Shown piece by piece: positions 33,731 through 43,644 of a stretch of DNA of 64,000 bases (the first letter of the stretch is position 1; every line of letters starts with the position of its first letter). The DNA comes from Chrysaora quinquecirrha (taxonomy: Eukaryota > Cnidaria > Scyphozoa > Semaeostomeae > Pelagiidae). The translations under genes and the position numbers were made by a program. The stretch covers positions 136,865 to 200,864 of the forward strand of contig JACTAT010000345.1 of the NCBI GenBank assembly GCA_014526335.1. The letters are read 5' to 3'. Below the pieces are notes generated by a model. The model was not told the origin of the DNA. It saw only the letters and a list, made by a program, of their open reading frames with translations, and ran no database searches.

Positions 33731-34320
33731 GGTAGTTGTAAATACTTTCCACCACGAATTGCATCATAATTAAACATCTTCACTTGCAGTTTGGTAAACT
33801 TTGCAAATATCCAACCGCTTCCATTCTCCAAGAATTCATCAACCTTATCTCGTAGTGTGTTGATAGCTTCAACTACCTGATCTTCAACATAGTCATACTC
33901 TGACCTAAACAACGCCTGCACGGTGGTTTTGAATGTGGGTGGTGGTTCTGTAACCATAGGCTTATCACCATACTTCTTAAATTCTACATCCATAGTGACA
34001 TAATACTTCATCCCCTGCTTGTGGCCTGACAATTCTTCTTTAATTTCTCGAATAGAATGTTGTGTGATTCTTGCCCAGTCTTTGATATCTTCTTCTTCGC
34101 TATATATTCTAACTGCTTTCTTATCCATCTTGTTCATGTTCTTACCTTCACCGACTAATTCATTTTGTTCTGCTGTTGACGGGTGTATATCATGCGCTGT
34201 TCGCCTATGTCATGCGAGATTTAACATTCTGTCAAACAATTTCCCACATACATCGCAAGCGATTTTTCTTCGCTTACTATTATTAGCAGCTGAGCTCTCT
34301 TCTTCGTGTGATCTCTTCAT
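33731..34320 (-). pseudogene. C2H2 gene of a probable large DNA transposon, truncated by the array
   Basis: Minus strand from ATG at 34320. It opens MKRSHEEESSAANNSKRRKI (acidic plus an NLS-like KRRK), then a C2H2 finger (CDVCGKLFDRMLNLA, stop, HRRTAH). The in-frame TGA at 34212-34210 is one C-to-T change at a CpG away from an arginine codon. The frame then continues for ~120 residues with a TFKTTVQALFRSEYDYVEDQ segment and GSGWIFAKFTKLQVKMFNYD...IRGGKYLQLP. The 'GSGW...Y.. RGG.Y..LP' pattern is, as I recall, found just upstream of protein-primed PolB in Polinton/Maverick-like or related elements of cnidarians. This is family memory, not a search. The coding sequence ends at the array boundary; last in-frame codons (to 33694) come from array sequence. 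Dead as it stands, because of the stop and the truncation. Confidence 0.6.
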
Positions 34321-34348
34321 GATTAATTTCAAACTGATTTCGCTTCGA

Positions 34349-34356
34349 TTTATATA
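34349..34356 (-). promoter_or_regulatory. TATA box of the C2H2 gene
   Basis: TATATAAA on the minus strand, 29 bp before the ATG at 34320, so the leader would be very short. It sits downstream of CCAAT and heat-shock-element motifs in the correct order. Confidence 0.6.
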
Positions 34357-34361
34357 GATGA

Positions 34362-34380
34362 TTCGAACGTCGCGTTCGAA
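34362..34380. promoter_or_regulatory. Perfect inverted repeat next to the TATA box
   Basis: TTCGAACGTCGCGTTCGAA: two 8-bp arms with a 3-bp spacer. Looks like a dimer-binding site; binding partner unknown. Confidence 0.45.
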
Positions 34381-34440
34381 TTATTACACCATCATGATGA
34401 AATCCATAACAAACTGGTTTAACCCGTTTTGAGTATAAAC

Positions 34441-34473
34441 CAATCAGATAAGAGGATTTCTCGTTTCTAGAAT
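34441..34473. promoter_or_regulatory. CCAAT box and minimal heat-shock element
   Basis: CCAATCAG at 34441-34448 (NF-Y-type) and TTCTAGAA at 34466-34473, a two-module HSE (TTC-nn-GAA). Confidence 0.5.
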
Positions 34474-34517
34474 CTTGTGGAGCATTCGGAAAACTTCTAA
34501 AAAGTTCTAAGTTCTAG

Positions 34518-34525
34518 CCAATCAG
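34518..34525. promoter_or_regulatory. Second CCAAT box
   Basis: CCAATCAG, the same 8-mer as at 34441, 77 bp away and preceded by TTCTAG. Confidence 0.45.
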
Positions 34526-34541
34526 ACTGTAGGATTCTTAG

Positions 34542-34581
34542 GAACTTTCTCGAAAAGTTTTTGAAAAGTTCTAGAAAGTTC
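34542..34581. promoter_or_regulatory. Two perfect three-module heat-shock elements
   Basis: GAACTTTCTCGAA at 34542-34554 (GAA-nn-TTC-nn-GAA) and TTCTAGAAAGTTC at 34569-34581 (TTC-nn-GAA-nn-TTC). Both match the HSF trimer consensus with exact 2-bp spacing. They lie ~190-230 bp upstream of the TATA box at 34349 of the minus-strand C2H2 gene. Confidence 0.65.
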
Positions 34582-34629
34582 TAACCATTATTATGTCATT
34601 TTAGGACCTTTCCTTGTACTCTTGAAAAC

Positions 34630-34790
34630 GAGGTTGGAGAAACCACATTAAAACCGTCACACTATAGCGCGAGCTGATGACGTCACTTGAGTCGGGGGAC
34701 TCTTGAGGTTGGAGAAACCAGCACGCTAGATCCATAAAAACCGTCGCACTATAGCACGACCTGATGACGTCACTGATGACGTCACTGGGC
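34630..34790. repeat. Direct repeat carrying three CRE palindromes
   Basis: 'gaggttggagaaacca ... cactatagc(g/a)cga(g/c)ctgatgacgtcact' occurs at 34630-34688 and 34705-34776, with a third tgatgacgtcact attached. TGACGTCA (CREB/ATF palindrome) is at 34678-34685, 34765-34772 and 34777-34784. This could be an upstream enhancer of the C2H2 gene or simply a repeat. Confidence 0.6.
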
Positions 34791-35294
34791 TAGTACACCC
34801 TACTGCGCTCGTTCGCCCCCCTCACACCTACTGAGGCTTGGTTTTATTAATACAAAAGCCTAACAATGGAAAATTTTGGAAACTGTGAAGCCATTATTTT
34901 TGGACAAAAATAGAAGCAAACTTGGCGATCACTTCAGTTGAATGTGGGACAATAATTTCAAAAGAAAAGGAGGTAGCAGATATTTTGAACAGCTATTTTG
35001 CAAAAGTAAGAGACTCGCTGGAAATTAATGAAAAATTCGAAAATGTAACTAAAGTAGCCAACCTCGAAGATCCTGTTGAAATCGCACATTTTCAGTTGAA
35101 TCAGCCAAATTATACCCTCGAAGATATTTCTATGAGGTACTGTGTAATGATGTTTCTCTAAAAGAGTTTCTCTGATGTATTATCTTAGTCTCTACCTGTC
35201 GTTGTTAATAATAATTTCAAAAATGCTACTCCCAAGAAAAATTAAATGAGGTTGATAAATGAGGCCAATAACAATTTCTATGAAAGACTTACTA
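34791..35294. other. No supported gene
   Basis: A plus-strand frame at 34922-35161 (MAITSVECGTIISKEKEVAD...) recalls the 'K..E.A..LN.YF..V' linker before LINE reverse transcriptases. It is short and unsupported on either side. Confidence 0.35.
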
Positions 35295-35770
35295 CAGGGT
35301 GGCCCAAAAAAAGGGACCCCCATAGGTAAATTATTTTTAATTTATTTTTCTTAAGTGGGAATGACATGAAATTTATAATACATGTTATTCAACTCAAGTG
35401 AGATATTTCTTGGAAATATTGTGATGATATGGGTTAGCAACCCTGAATAAATTGACTTCAAAACTTTTCTATCCGAAAACATACTGTATAAATTTGCAAC
35501 TTCATTACGCAACAAGACAGAAAAATCAACAACTCATTCATATGTCAAATGATGTGTTCAAAATGTTCTCCTTCCTGCTCAATGCACTTGTTCAATCTTG
35601 CTGGCCATGCGTTAATGGCCCTGGCAATTTTACGTTGGGGCAATGATTCCCATCCAAGCACGATAGCAGTACGCAATGATGGAATATCATGTACGTTGTT
35701 TTCTTGCACAAAGACGAGCTTGCTTAGAGAATCCCAAATTTAATGGTCGAAGGGATTTAAAATGGGGAAG
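35295..35770 (-). mobile_element. Mariner-type transposon 3' fragment
   Basis: A TIR-like end, CAGGGTGGCCCAAAAAAAGG, starts at 35295 directly after TA, followed by AT-rich UTR and then the decayed transposase C-terminus on the minus strand. The other end was not found. Confidence 0.65.
35545..35764 (-). pseudogene. Mariner/IS630-like transposase C-terminus (decayed)
   Basis: The minus strand reads LNPFDH, a stop, IWDSLSKLVFVQENN, then HDIPSLRTAIVLGWESLPQR and a final block KIARAINAWPARLNKCIEQE...GEHFEHII then stop. 'LNP.D...W..L' near the third catalytic acidic residue and 'AWPARL..CI...G.HFEH' at the end are typical of mariner transposases. At least one internal stop; the N-terminal and catalytic parts are absent. 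Confidence 0.75.
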
Positions 35771-36633
35771 CGTATGAGCTTTTTTGGGTCCTCTTTTTCT
35801 AAAGCCACCCTTCACTCCTCAAACAATGGAATTCCAATAATCCAGGTTGCAATAGAAACTGAATTTTCAAATCAGGAAATTCTGTTTGTTAAGATCGAGT
35901 TAATGAAGCGTGGATCATCGGATGAAACAGAAAAAATCTTTAATCAAAATTTTTAGATTATGCGTATTTATAAAATTGTTAGTCGTATCTTCATTTCAAT
36001 CGGCATTAAAATCAACTAGTGTCAAAATGTTCTCGTTATTGCACATGTAGAAGTCGATGCCCTTCATCCTTTCATTTATAAAATATTCAATATTTTGTTT
36101 AAGGGCCGATAACAACCATTTTTACAACGCAAATTACCATGGCGCTCCTTTGAAAGTTTTTCTATATTAGCGCTTAAAACAATTTCATTGTTCATGTAAC
36201 GCACATCTCTGGTGAAAACAATGAAATTGCAATTTTTGTCTCGTTTTCAGATATCCAGGTTCCGAGAATTAGCCCCAACTGGAGATAAAAACCAACAATT
36301 TCTGAATTTTGTTTTTCATTACTAGTTTTTGAAATTGTATGATATTGATTTAGTTTATGTAAATTTTTTATATTTAATTTTTATAGTTTTATAATTAGTT
36401 TTAGTTTATGTTTAGTTAATTTGAATTTTTAATGGGATACTTTGATAGCTTGGAAGGGCTCATGTCAAATAGGTCATTCTTCAAGAAGACTGATGGTCAC
36501 TGTCAGCGAGCGTATTCAACCATTTGAAATCAATATAACTTCTCACCACACCCACTGACGGACTATATCATTAGCCTGTTTATAGCACACATCGCATGTT
36601 GTCCTAGTGCATCCTCCCGTGTCGTGGAATCTA
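35771..36633. other. AT-rich, no gene recognised
   Basis: Nothing beyond low-complexity AT-rich sequence with a TTTTTAT/TTTATG-rich segment at about 36340-36430. Confidence 0.5.
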
Positions 36634-37002
36634 TAGTCCGGTGGCCAAATGCGAATTTCAAGGATGACCTTGACATCGAGTACATATGGGTTTTTATTTT
36701 ATTTTCTGGTTATATGGTGAAAGAAGACTCGAAAAAGCCAAACTTGCCCCTTCCAAGTGTTGGGCAAATTTTTTTATGATCCGCGGAAGATGTGTCATGT
36801 CCAAGGTAAAAAATTCATCGAAAAAATTTTGTCAAAACATGGTATTGTTTGGTCTCATTCGAATGGAAATTGACTCTAGATTCCAAATATAGTATCAATA
36901 TTAGTCTCCGCATATAAAAATAAAAATATATTGCTCAAGGAATTGGACTTTTATAAACAAAAATCAAAAAGTAAATGTTAAATTAAAAATGTTCTTGAAA
37001 TA

Positions 37003-37394
37003 TTATCGTTAGTTAGTTAGCATAGCTTGTATGTTAGTGACTTAGCTAGTTAACTTTAGAAGATAGTAAGTTAGTAAGTCAGTTACCATATTAGTTAGTT
37101 AGTTAAATTTAGTTTGTTTGTTAGTTTGTTAGGTAATTTATTTGTTGGTTTGTTAGTTAGTTAAATAGTTAGTTTGTTTTATTAGTTAGTCTTATCGCTA
37201 GTTAGTTACGTAGTTACTTGCTTAGTTGTTTAGTTAGTTAGTCCGTTAGTTATTTAGTTGTTACTTAAATAGCTGTTTGCTACTTTTGAAGATAGTAAGT
37301 TAGTTAGTAAGTTACTTTATTAGTTAGCTAGTTACTTAGGTAACTAGCTAGATAGTTGTTAGTTAGTTAGTTAGTTAATTAGTTGATTAGTTAA

Positions 37395-37429
<35 letters not shown>

Positions 37430-38018
37430 TTTAGTTAGTTAGTTAGTTGGTTAGTTAGCTAGTTAGTTAGTTATTTAGTTAGTTAGTTACTTAAGTAGCA
37501 TAGCTTGTGAGTTAGTCAGTTTGTTAGTTAGCTATTTTAGAAGATAGTAAGGTGGATAGTAAGTTGCTTTGTCAGTTAGCTAGTTAGTTACGTAACTAGC
37601 TAGATAGCTGTTAGTTAGTTAGTTAGTTAGCTAGTTAGTTAGTTATTTAGTTAGTTAGTTAGTTAGTTAGCTAGTTAGTTAGTTATTTAGTCAGTTAGTT
37701 ACTTAAGTAGCATAGCTTGTACGTTAGTCAGTTTGTTAGTTAGCTATTTTCGAATATTGTAAGTCAGTTCGTCAGTTTGTTCGTTAGCTACTTTAGAAGA
37801 TAGTAAGTAAGCTAGTAAGTTACTTTGTTAGTTAGCTACTTAGTTAGGTAACTAGCTAGATAGTTGTTAGCTAGTTAGTGTTAGTTAGTTAGTTAGTTAA
37901 TAAGTTAGTTAGTAAGTTAGTTATTTAGTTAGTTAGTTAGTTAGTTAGTTAATAAGTTTGTTTGCTAGATTGTTAGTTAGTAGACATAGCTTGCATGTTA
38001 GTTAGTTACTTAGTTAGG

Positions 38019-38050
<32 letters not shown>

Positions 38051-38180
38051 AAGTTAGTTCGTTAGTTAGTCTGTTAGCTAGCTTGTTAGGTAATTAGTTT
38101 GTTTGTTTTTAAGTTAATAAGGTTGATAAAGTTAATTAGTTGTATTAGTTAGTTAGCTAGCTAGTTAGTTTCTTAGCTGC

Positions 38181-38219
<39 letters not shown>

Positions 38220-38235
38220 GTTAGTTAGCTAACAA
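37003..38235 (+). repeat. (TTAG)n array, left half of the foldback core
   Basis: ~1.2 kb of TTAG/GTTA tetranucleotides broken by longer-period phrases such as 'agatagtaagttagtaagttac' and 'gtagcatagcttgtacgttag' that recur every ~190-210 bp. Confidence 0.9.
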
Positions 38236-38280
38236 CAATGCCTGCCAGAATTACTTGGAACACCCATCATATTTGTAGGC

Positions 38281-38506
38281 TTAACTAAGTAACTTACAAG
38301 CTACGCTAACTAACTAACTAAATAACTAACTAACTAACTATTTAATTATCTTACTAACTAAGTTACTAACTAAGTAGTTATCTAACTAATCAACTACTAA
38401 TTAACTGACTAACTAACTTAGTATCTTCCAAAGTAGCTAACTAACTAACTGACTAACTTACAAGATAAGCCAAGTAACTAACTAACTTACTAACTAACTG
38501 ACTTAT

Positions 38507-38539
<33 letters not shown>

Positions 38540-39116
38540 GACTAACTAACTAACTAACTAGCTAACTAACTAACTAACTAGCTAACTAACTAACTAGCTA
38601 ACTAACTAACTAACTAACTAACTTACTATCTTCCAAGGTAACTAACTTACTAACTGACTATTTAACTAATTAACTTAATAACTAACTTAATAACTAACTT
38701 ACTATCTCCCAAATTAGCTAACTAACGAACTGAGTAACGTGCAAGCTTTGCTAACTAACAAACTGACTAAATATAATAAATATAAATATAACTAAATATA
38801 ACTAAATATAACTAGTTACCTAACTAACTAACTACCCTTTGTAACTAAGTAACCAACTTAATATCTTCGAAAGTAGCTAACTAATTACCTGACTAACTAA
38901 GAAGCTACGCTAGATAACTAACTATCAGACTAACTAACTAAGTAACAAACTCAGTATCTAACTAACTAACAACTAATTAACTATCTAACTAAATAACAAA
39001 CTAACTAATTACCTAACCAACTCACTAACTACTAACTTACTTACTATTTTAGTATCTTCCAAAGTAGCTAACTAACTAACTTACTAACTTACAAGCTATG
39101 CTAACTAACTAACTAA
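38281..39116 (-). repeat. (CTAA)n array, right half of the foldback core
   Basis: Reverse complement of the left half, with matching phrases such as 'acttactatcttccaa(a/g)gta' and 'tacaagctacgcta'. Separated from it by a ~45-bp unique loop (38236-38280). Confidence 0.9.
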
Positions 39117-39503
39117 AGATAATTTTTCAAAGAGCATTTTTCTTAGCTTTTCTTTTCTTGATTTTTTTATAAAATCAAATGTCTTGAGCAATATCTTTGA
39201 TCAATATATACAGAATCTAACCTTATTGCCAAATTCGGAATCTACAGTCAATTTCCATTCGAATGAGACCAAACAATACCATGTTTTGACAATTTATAAA
39301 AATTTTTCCATGAAATTTTTACCTTGGACATGACGTATCTTCGGCAGGTCATAAAAAAATTTGCCCAACACTTGGAAGGGGCAAGTTTGGCTTTTTCGAG
39401 TGTTCTATGACTATATAAACAGAAAATAAAATGGCCACCGGACTAAAACCCTACTCTCTATGTACTCGATGTCAAGGTGACATCTCAACTGGCCACCGGA
39501 CTA

Positions 39504-40051
39504 TATTAAGTTAAATTTAGAAAAAAGTATATCATTGAAATTAAGATTAAAATCAAATAAAATTAACAGTAAAATTGGCATGAATTTTGAATTCCATTCA
39601 ATGTTAAAGCTTGCAGTGAATATCAAGAGAGTAGGATTTCTCTTTAATTTTAAATTCAATTTTAATTATAATTTAAATTTACTTTGGATTTCATTCCAAT
39701 TTAATTGAAATGTTCATTGTTATTAACTCCTTCGGTTCACTACAGCAGAAATGAGACGGGAAAGAGGACCTCAGTTGGCAGTAAGGAGGTCGTATCATGA
39801 TATACATTAACCTTAACAGAAATCTTCAACATAACGATATAAGGGAATATAAATACATAACTAATAGCTTACACTGGCCGGTTATTGTATGGGCCAGGTA
39901 GACAATGAATTACATCAGACGATAATATTAGGATTTAAAACAACAAGAATATAATTACTATCTTACAGTTCGCCGCGAATTTTGCGGCCTTTTTCGCCTG
40001 CGTATTCCGGTAGTTCAATCTGTGGTCTTCTTGGGCTGGTTCTTCAATAAA
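39504..40051. other. AT-rich flank, no gene recognised
   Basis: No coding or repeat signal beyond AT-rich sequence. Confidence 0.45.
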
Positions 40052-40490
40052 TCTCAGCTCCTCCTTACGGATTTGCCGGTAAATCTTACTCATCTCAGCT
40101 CCTCCTTACGGATTTGCCGGTAAATCTTACTAATCTCAGCTCCTCCTTACGGATTTGCCGGTAAATCTTACTCATCTCAGCTCCTCCTTACGGATTGGCC
40201 GGTAAATCTTACTCATCTCAGCTCCTCCTTACGGATTTGCCGGTAATCTTACTCATCTCAGCTCCTCCTTACGGATTTGCCGGTAAATCTTACTCATCTC
40301 GGCTCATCCTAACGGATTTGCCGGTAATATTACTCATCTCAGCTCCTCCTTACGGATTTGCCGGTAAATCTTACTTATCTCAGTTTTTTCTTACGGATTT
40401 GCCGGTTAAATTCATTTTTCTCAGCTCCTCCTTGCGGATTGGCCGGTTAATCTCAGCTCCTCCTTACGGATTTGCCGGTAAATCTCCAAT
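40052..40490 (+). repeat. 41-bp minisatellite, ~10 copies
   Basis: The unit contains TCTCAGCTCCTCCTTACGGA then TTTGCCGGTAAATCTTACTCA. Copies vary by 1-3 bp and some are shortened. A frame translating across it (40195-40539) is just the repeat. Confidence 0.92.
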
Positions 40491-40574
40491 GGCTGCCAAA
40501 TGTAGTTGGAACGCCCAAGATTTTCGGGTGAATCACTGACATTTTCGGTAAATCTAGCATATTCACGAGCTTAA

Positions 40575-40698
40575 GCCCTCCCCTCCCCCTCAAACAATGT
40601 TGAGACTATGGATGATTCTCTTAGCAATCGCGCGAGGCCGGAATTAGCTGGAAAATGTAGTGTTAAACAACATTGTTTAAGGGGGAGGAGGGGGAGGG
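40575..40698. repeat. Polypurine/polypyrimidine inverted repeat
   Basis: CCCTCCCCTCCCCCTCAAAC followed by AATGTT (40576-40601) faces AACATTGTTTAAGGGGGAGG followed by AGGGGGAGGG (40669-40698), around a ~67-bp loop. Hairpin or triplex former. Confidence 0.7.
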
Positions 40699-41272
40699 TG
40701 AAGCAATTGCAGGCAGTCAAAGAGAATTTCAGCACAGGCGTTCCAACACTTTCGGCAGCCATTGTCTTTTTTTTATCCAGAATGCTAGATGATTCCTATA
40801 AAAAGATTGTCGACTTTATAGGGTTTTCGGGGGTGCTGAATTCACTGGTAACATTTTTGACACGGTAGATTCTATAGATGACGTCATAATTGCCCTATGC
40901 TCTGATTTCCGTTGTTTTGCCTGGCTTTTTTGTCATTTAATCTTGAAACAACATTAAAGCTAGTACCTATATAACTTTTTTCCGGCCAACGTAGTATTTT
41001 TTGCATGCTTTGTGGCAATACTGCCGAAAAAATACGCGATAACTAAGTTCTTCTTTCAGAATATGACTGCTGAATTCAGAAAATAACCCAATATGAAAAC
41101 GAGGCTAGGGGTATCCATTCCGAAAATCATCCTTTTCTATTTCTATTGATTTATTTGCATAAAGTTTTTACAAACTTAATCTCGCAAATGTTAAAAAGTA
41201 AATGAATTAAATAACCTGATAAATTTGAATGAATAAATATAAAAGTTACAATAAAAACTATGAGTGTCCTTG
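40699..41272. other. No supported gene
   Basis: Contains a further TGACGTCA at 40878-40885. No other feature recognised. Confidence 0.4.
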
Positions 41273-41644
41273 TTAAAATATTTTATCTTTATAACTATAG
41301 AATTTGTTTAGTTCATCATTAAAGTCATTCGGGTTGACATAGTTCACTATATTCGATGGTAGTTTGTTCCATAATTTTACGCAAGAAGGAAAGAACGAGT
41401 GTTCATAAGACTTCAGTGCTGCATAAATTGGTTGAAAGCGAATGTTACTGCAACGCTGGCGTTTGGGAATACAACTATCCTTAATATATTTGTTCCTGTT
41501 TGTGATGTTAAAAAACATTTTAATGCAGGCTGCTTTTATTGCTAAATCCTTATTTCCATAATGAATTATTCGTTTGGCATATAGTGCACTAGTATTACGA
41601 TGTTCAATTATGCACTGGAGACTCAATTTTTCAATAAAAAACAA
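41273..41644 (-). pseudogene. LINE reverse-transcriptase C-terminal remnant
   Basis: A 123-codon frame with the phrase RFQPIYAALKSYEHSFFPSC followed by VKLWNKLPSNIVN. 'Y..SFFP..V.LWN.LP' is the conserved end of ORF2 in CR1/Jockey-like non-LTR retrotransposons. The catalytic RT part is missing and no 3' tail is obvious, so this is a 5'-truncated copy. Confidence 0.65.
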
Positions 41645-42809
41645 GGCAGCAAGGATACAGTGGCAATGGTAGTCAAAGCGAAAATCAATGCCAAGACTTC
41701 AGCTTACATTTTTCATTTTCATAAACGGTAAATGGTCATTTCAATTGGTCTATGATGCGGCAGAATAAAAGGTTTCTTTTTTCCAGTGATTTCTTTGTAA
41801 ATTTAAATCATTTACAAGCAGAACTTTAATGAAGGGTAACTAATGTTAGTGAAATAGGTACTTCAAACGACAATGCACCATAAATTTACCATTATGGAAT
41901 TTGAATAAGAGAGCACAATGCCTATACCGCTAATACAACATGAACAATTCAACGAAGCTCTACCAAGCAGCTCAGTGGAAAACATACTTGGACACGGTCA
42001 ACCCATTCTCACGCCAGTTACATGCATATTGCAAGTAAGCATTTTTCAATCAGTTAATTGCTGTACTCAGAGCAAAACAATGTAACAAAAATGCTACTTT
42101 ACTTCCTTAGAAATAAAGCACCCTCAGACATATAGCTCATTCATCATTTATGTAAATATCAGGCATGAGGCTATGTTCTCACATCATAGGGAGCTATTTT
42201 GGGCTTTTGGTGCATCAGCCCAAATTCGCTTAACCTAATGCTAATTCCAATGATTATTAGGTTTTCAGCGAAACCAAACCCCTAAAACCTATTATTGGGA
42301 AATCGGGACAGGGAATGAACAGGAAAATCCATCTTTTCCCAGTAAAGACTGATGCACCCGTCAAACCTAGATCAGTAAACCTAAAAGATGATGCACAAGG
42401 TATGAGAAGCAAGCAAAAACTATATCGCTAAATAGGACCAGATTTTAAGCCTACCTCAAAAAAGGGGCGGGAGGGATGAGGGGAAAAAACTTACAACCAC
42501 CTTCGGCTTTGAGGAAACTCAAATGATGCCCAAACCCGGCATCGAGACATGATAAACTGCACATTCAAAGACATACCACAAGTCCCCTGTTGGCATTAGA
42601 GAATAAAGAATCTATACAAACCACAGTTGAATTCCAGCATCTCCTACAAACACACTAAATTCATCAATTATGCGATCCTTAAACAATCCCGTAGAATTCG
42701 CTTGAATCTCGTCGAATTCTTACGAGAAAAGCAACACACGCTCCTCGTGCAATTAACTGTGATAAAATTGCATTTTATCAGCATTTTCACATAGGCTATC
42801 TTTAAAACA
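41645..42809. other. No supported gene
   Basis: A plus-strand frame from ATG at about 41920 (MPIPLIQHEQFNEALPSSSV...) ends at a good donor (CAA|GTAAGC, about 42035) in phase 0, which would fit the phase of the exon at 43645. There is no similarity to support it. Confidence 0.3.
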
Positions 42810-42939
42810 CGGAATACGGAATGACGGAATGACGGAATGACGGAATACGGAATGACGGAATACGGAATGACGGAATACGGAATGACGGAATGACGGAATA
42901 CGGAATGACGGAATACGGAATGACGGAATGACGGAATGA
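42810..42939 (+). repeat. GGAATGAC/GGAATAC minisatellite
   Basis: Mixed 7- and 8-bp units (GGAATAC and GGAATGAC) in irregular order over 130 bp. Confidence 0.92.
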
Positions 42940-43644
42940 TGAAAAGGTGTTAAGTAATAATAATAATAACAATAGTAATGATAATAAATGATAAACTTCT
43001 TATTTACAGTTGGCAAAGAAACCACTAATAGCTCGTACTCTCAAGAGAGTGTGCTAATAAAAACCAACTTATATACATATCCTAATACAGCAAAACCATA
43101 ATATTTACAATGAACATCATAATTGACAATTGGAGTTTCGAATACAAATGAAATATATATGCACAACCATTGAAAATTTTTATTGAGTTCTATTGTTAAA
43201 ATGACCACTTTATTTCATATTACTTTGATTTCACGTAATTTAGAGCGTTTTTAGTTCGTTTTGAAGGTCGAATTGTAAAGTAAACTCTGTTTAAAACATT
43301 TCATAGGTATAAACTGGAGATTCTATTGTATTTTCTATTAACATTTCTCTTGTCTTTTTCTATTTCTGTAACGTTCTGATACTATTATTGTCATTACTGG
43401 TTGTTGACATGTTGATTAAAACTACATTTACGTTAGCGCGAGCTAGGAATGCTACACAATGAAGTGAGCATGGTTTGGTTTGGTTTCAAAAGTTTTTGAA
43501 ATAGATAAAAATAAGGTATGAATAGCTCAATTAGATTACAGACGGAATTGTTGTTATTCTTATTATTTCAACAATATTCTGTTCTTTTTTGAATAAGCCT
43601 CGTCTTTGAGATCTTAAATATTTTAGTTTCTTTACTCTTTGTAG
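42940..43644. other. AT-rich stretch before the transposase exons
   Basis: Includes a short taataa-type microsatellite (about 42955-42990). Catalytic exons expected upstream of the KDZ C-terminus were not found here. Confidence 0.45.

Larger units (their letters stand above)
36634..39503. mobile_element. 2.87-kb foldback element with ~330-bp inverted ends and tetranucleotide core
   Basis: Left end TAGTCCGGTGGCCA (36634) and right end TGGCCACCGGACTA (to 39503). Inverted similarity extends inward ~330 bp through TTGACATCGAGTACAT, AACTTGCCCCTTCCAAGTGT, GGTCTCATTCGAATGG and TTGCTCAAG. TA follows the right end and precedes the left. The interior is entirely (TTAG)n on the left and (CTAA)n on the right. 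No coding capacity. The architecture matches foldback elements such as Drosophila FB/Galileo; superfamily not determined. Confidence 0.85.

Noticed and set aside
37003..39116. Telomeric repeat (TTAGGG or TTAGG)
   Set aside because: The unit is the tetranucleotide TTAG, mirrored, and enclosed by transposon-like ends.
40195..40539. 114-codon frame
   Set aside because: Translation of the 41-bp minisatellite.
41920..42035. Possible first exon of the KDZ gene
   Set aside because: Good Kozak-like start and donor, and compatible phase, but no similarity, and the expected catalytic domain is missing between it and 43645.
42753..43025. Frame with repeated IPSFRHSVFRHS
   Set aside because: Translation of the GGAATGAC/GGAATAC minisatellite.
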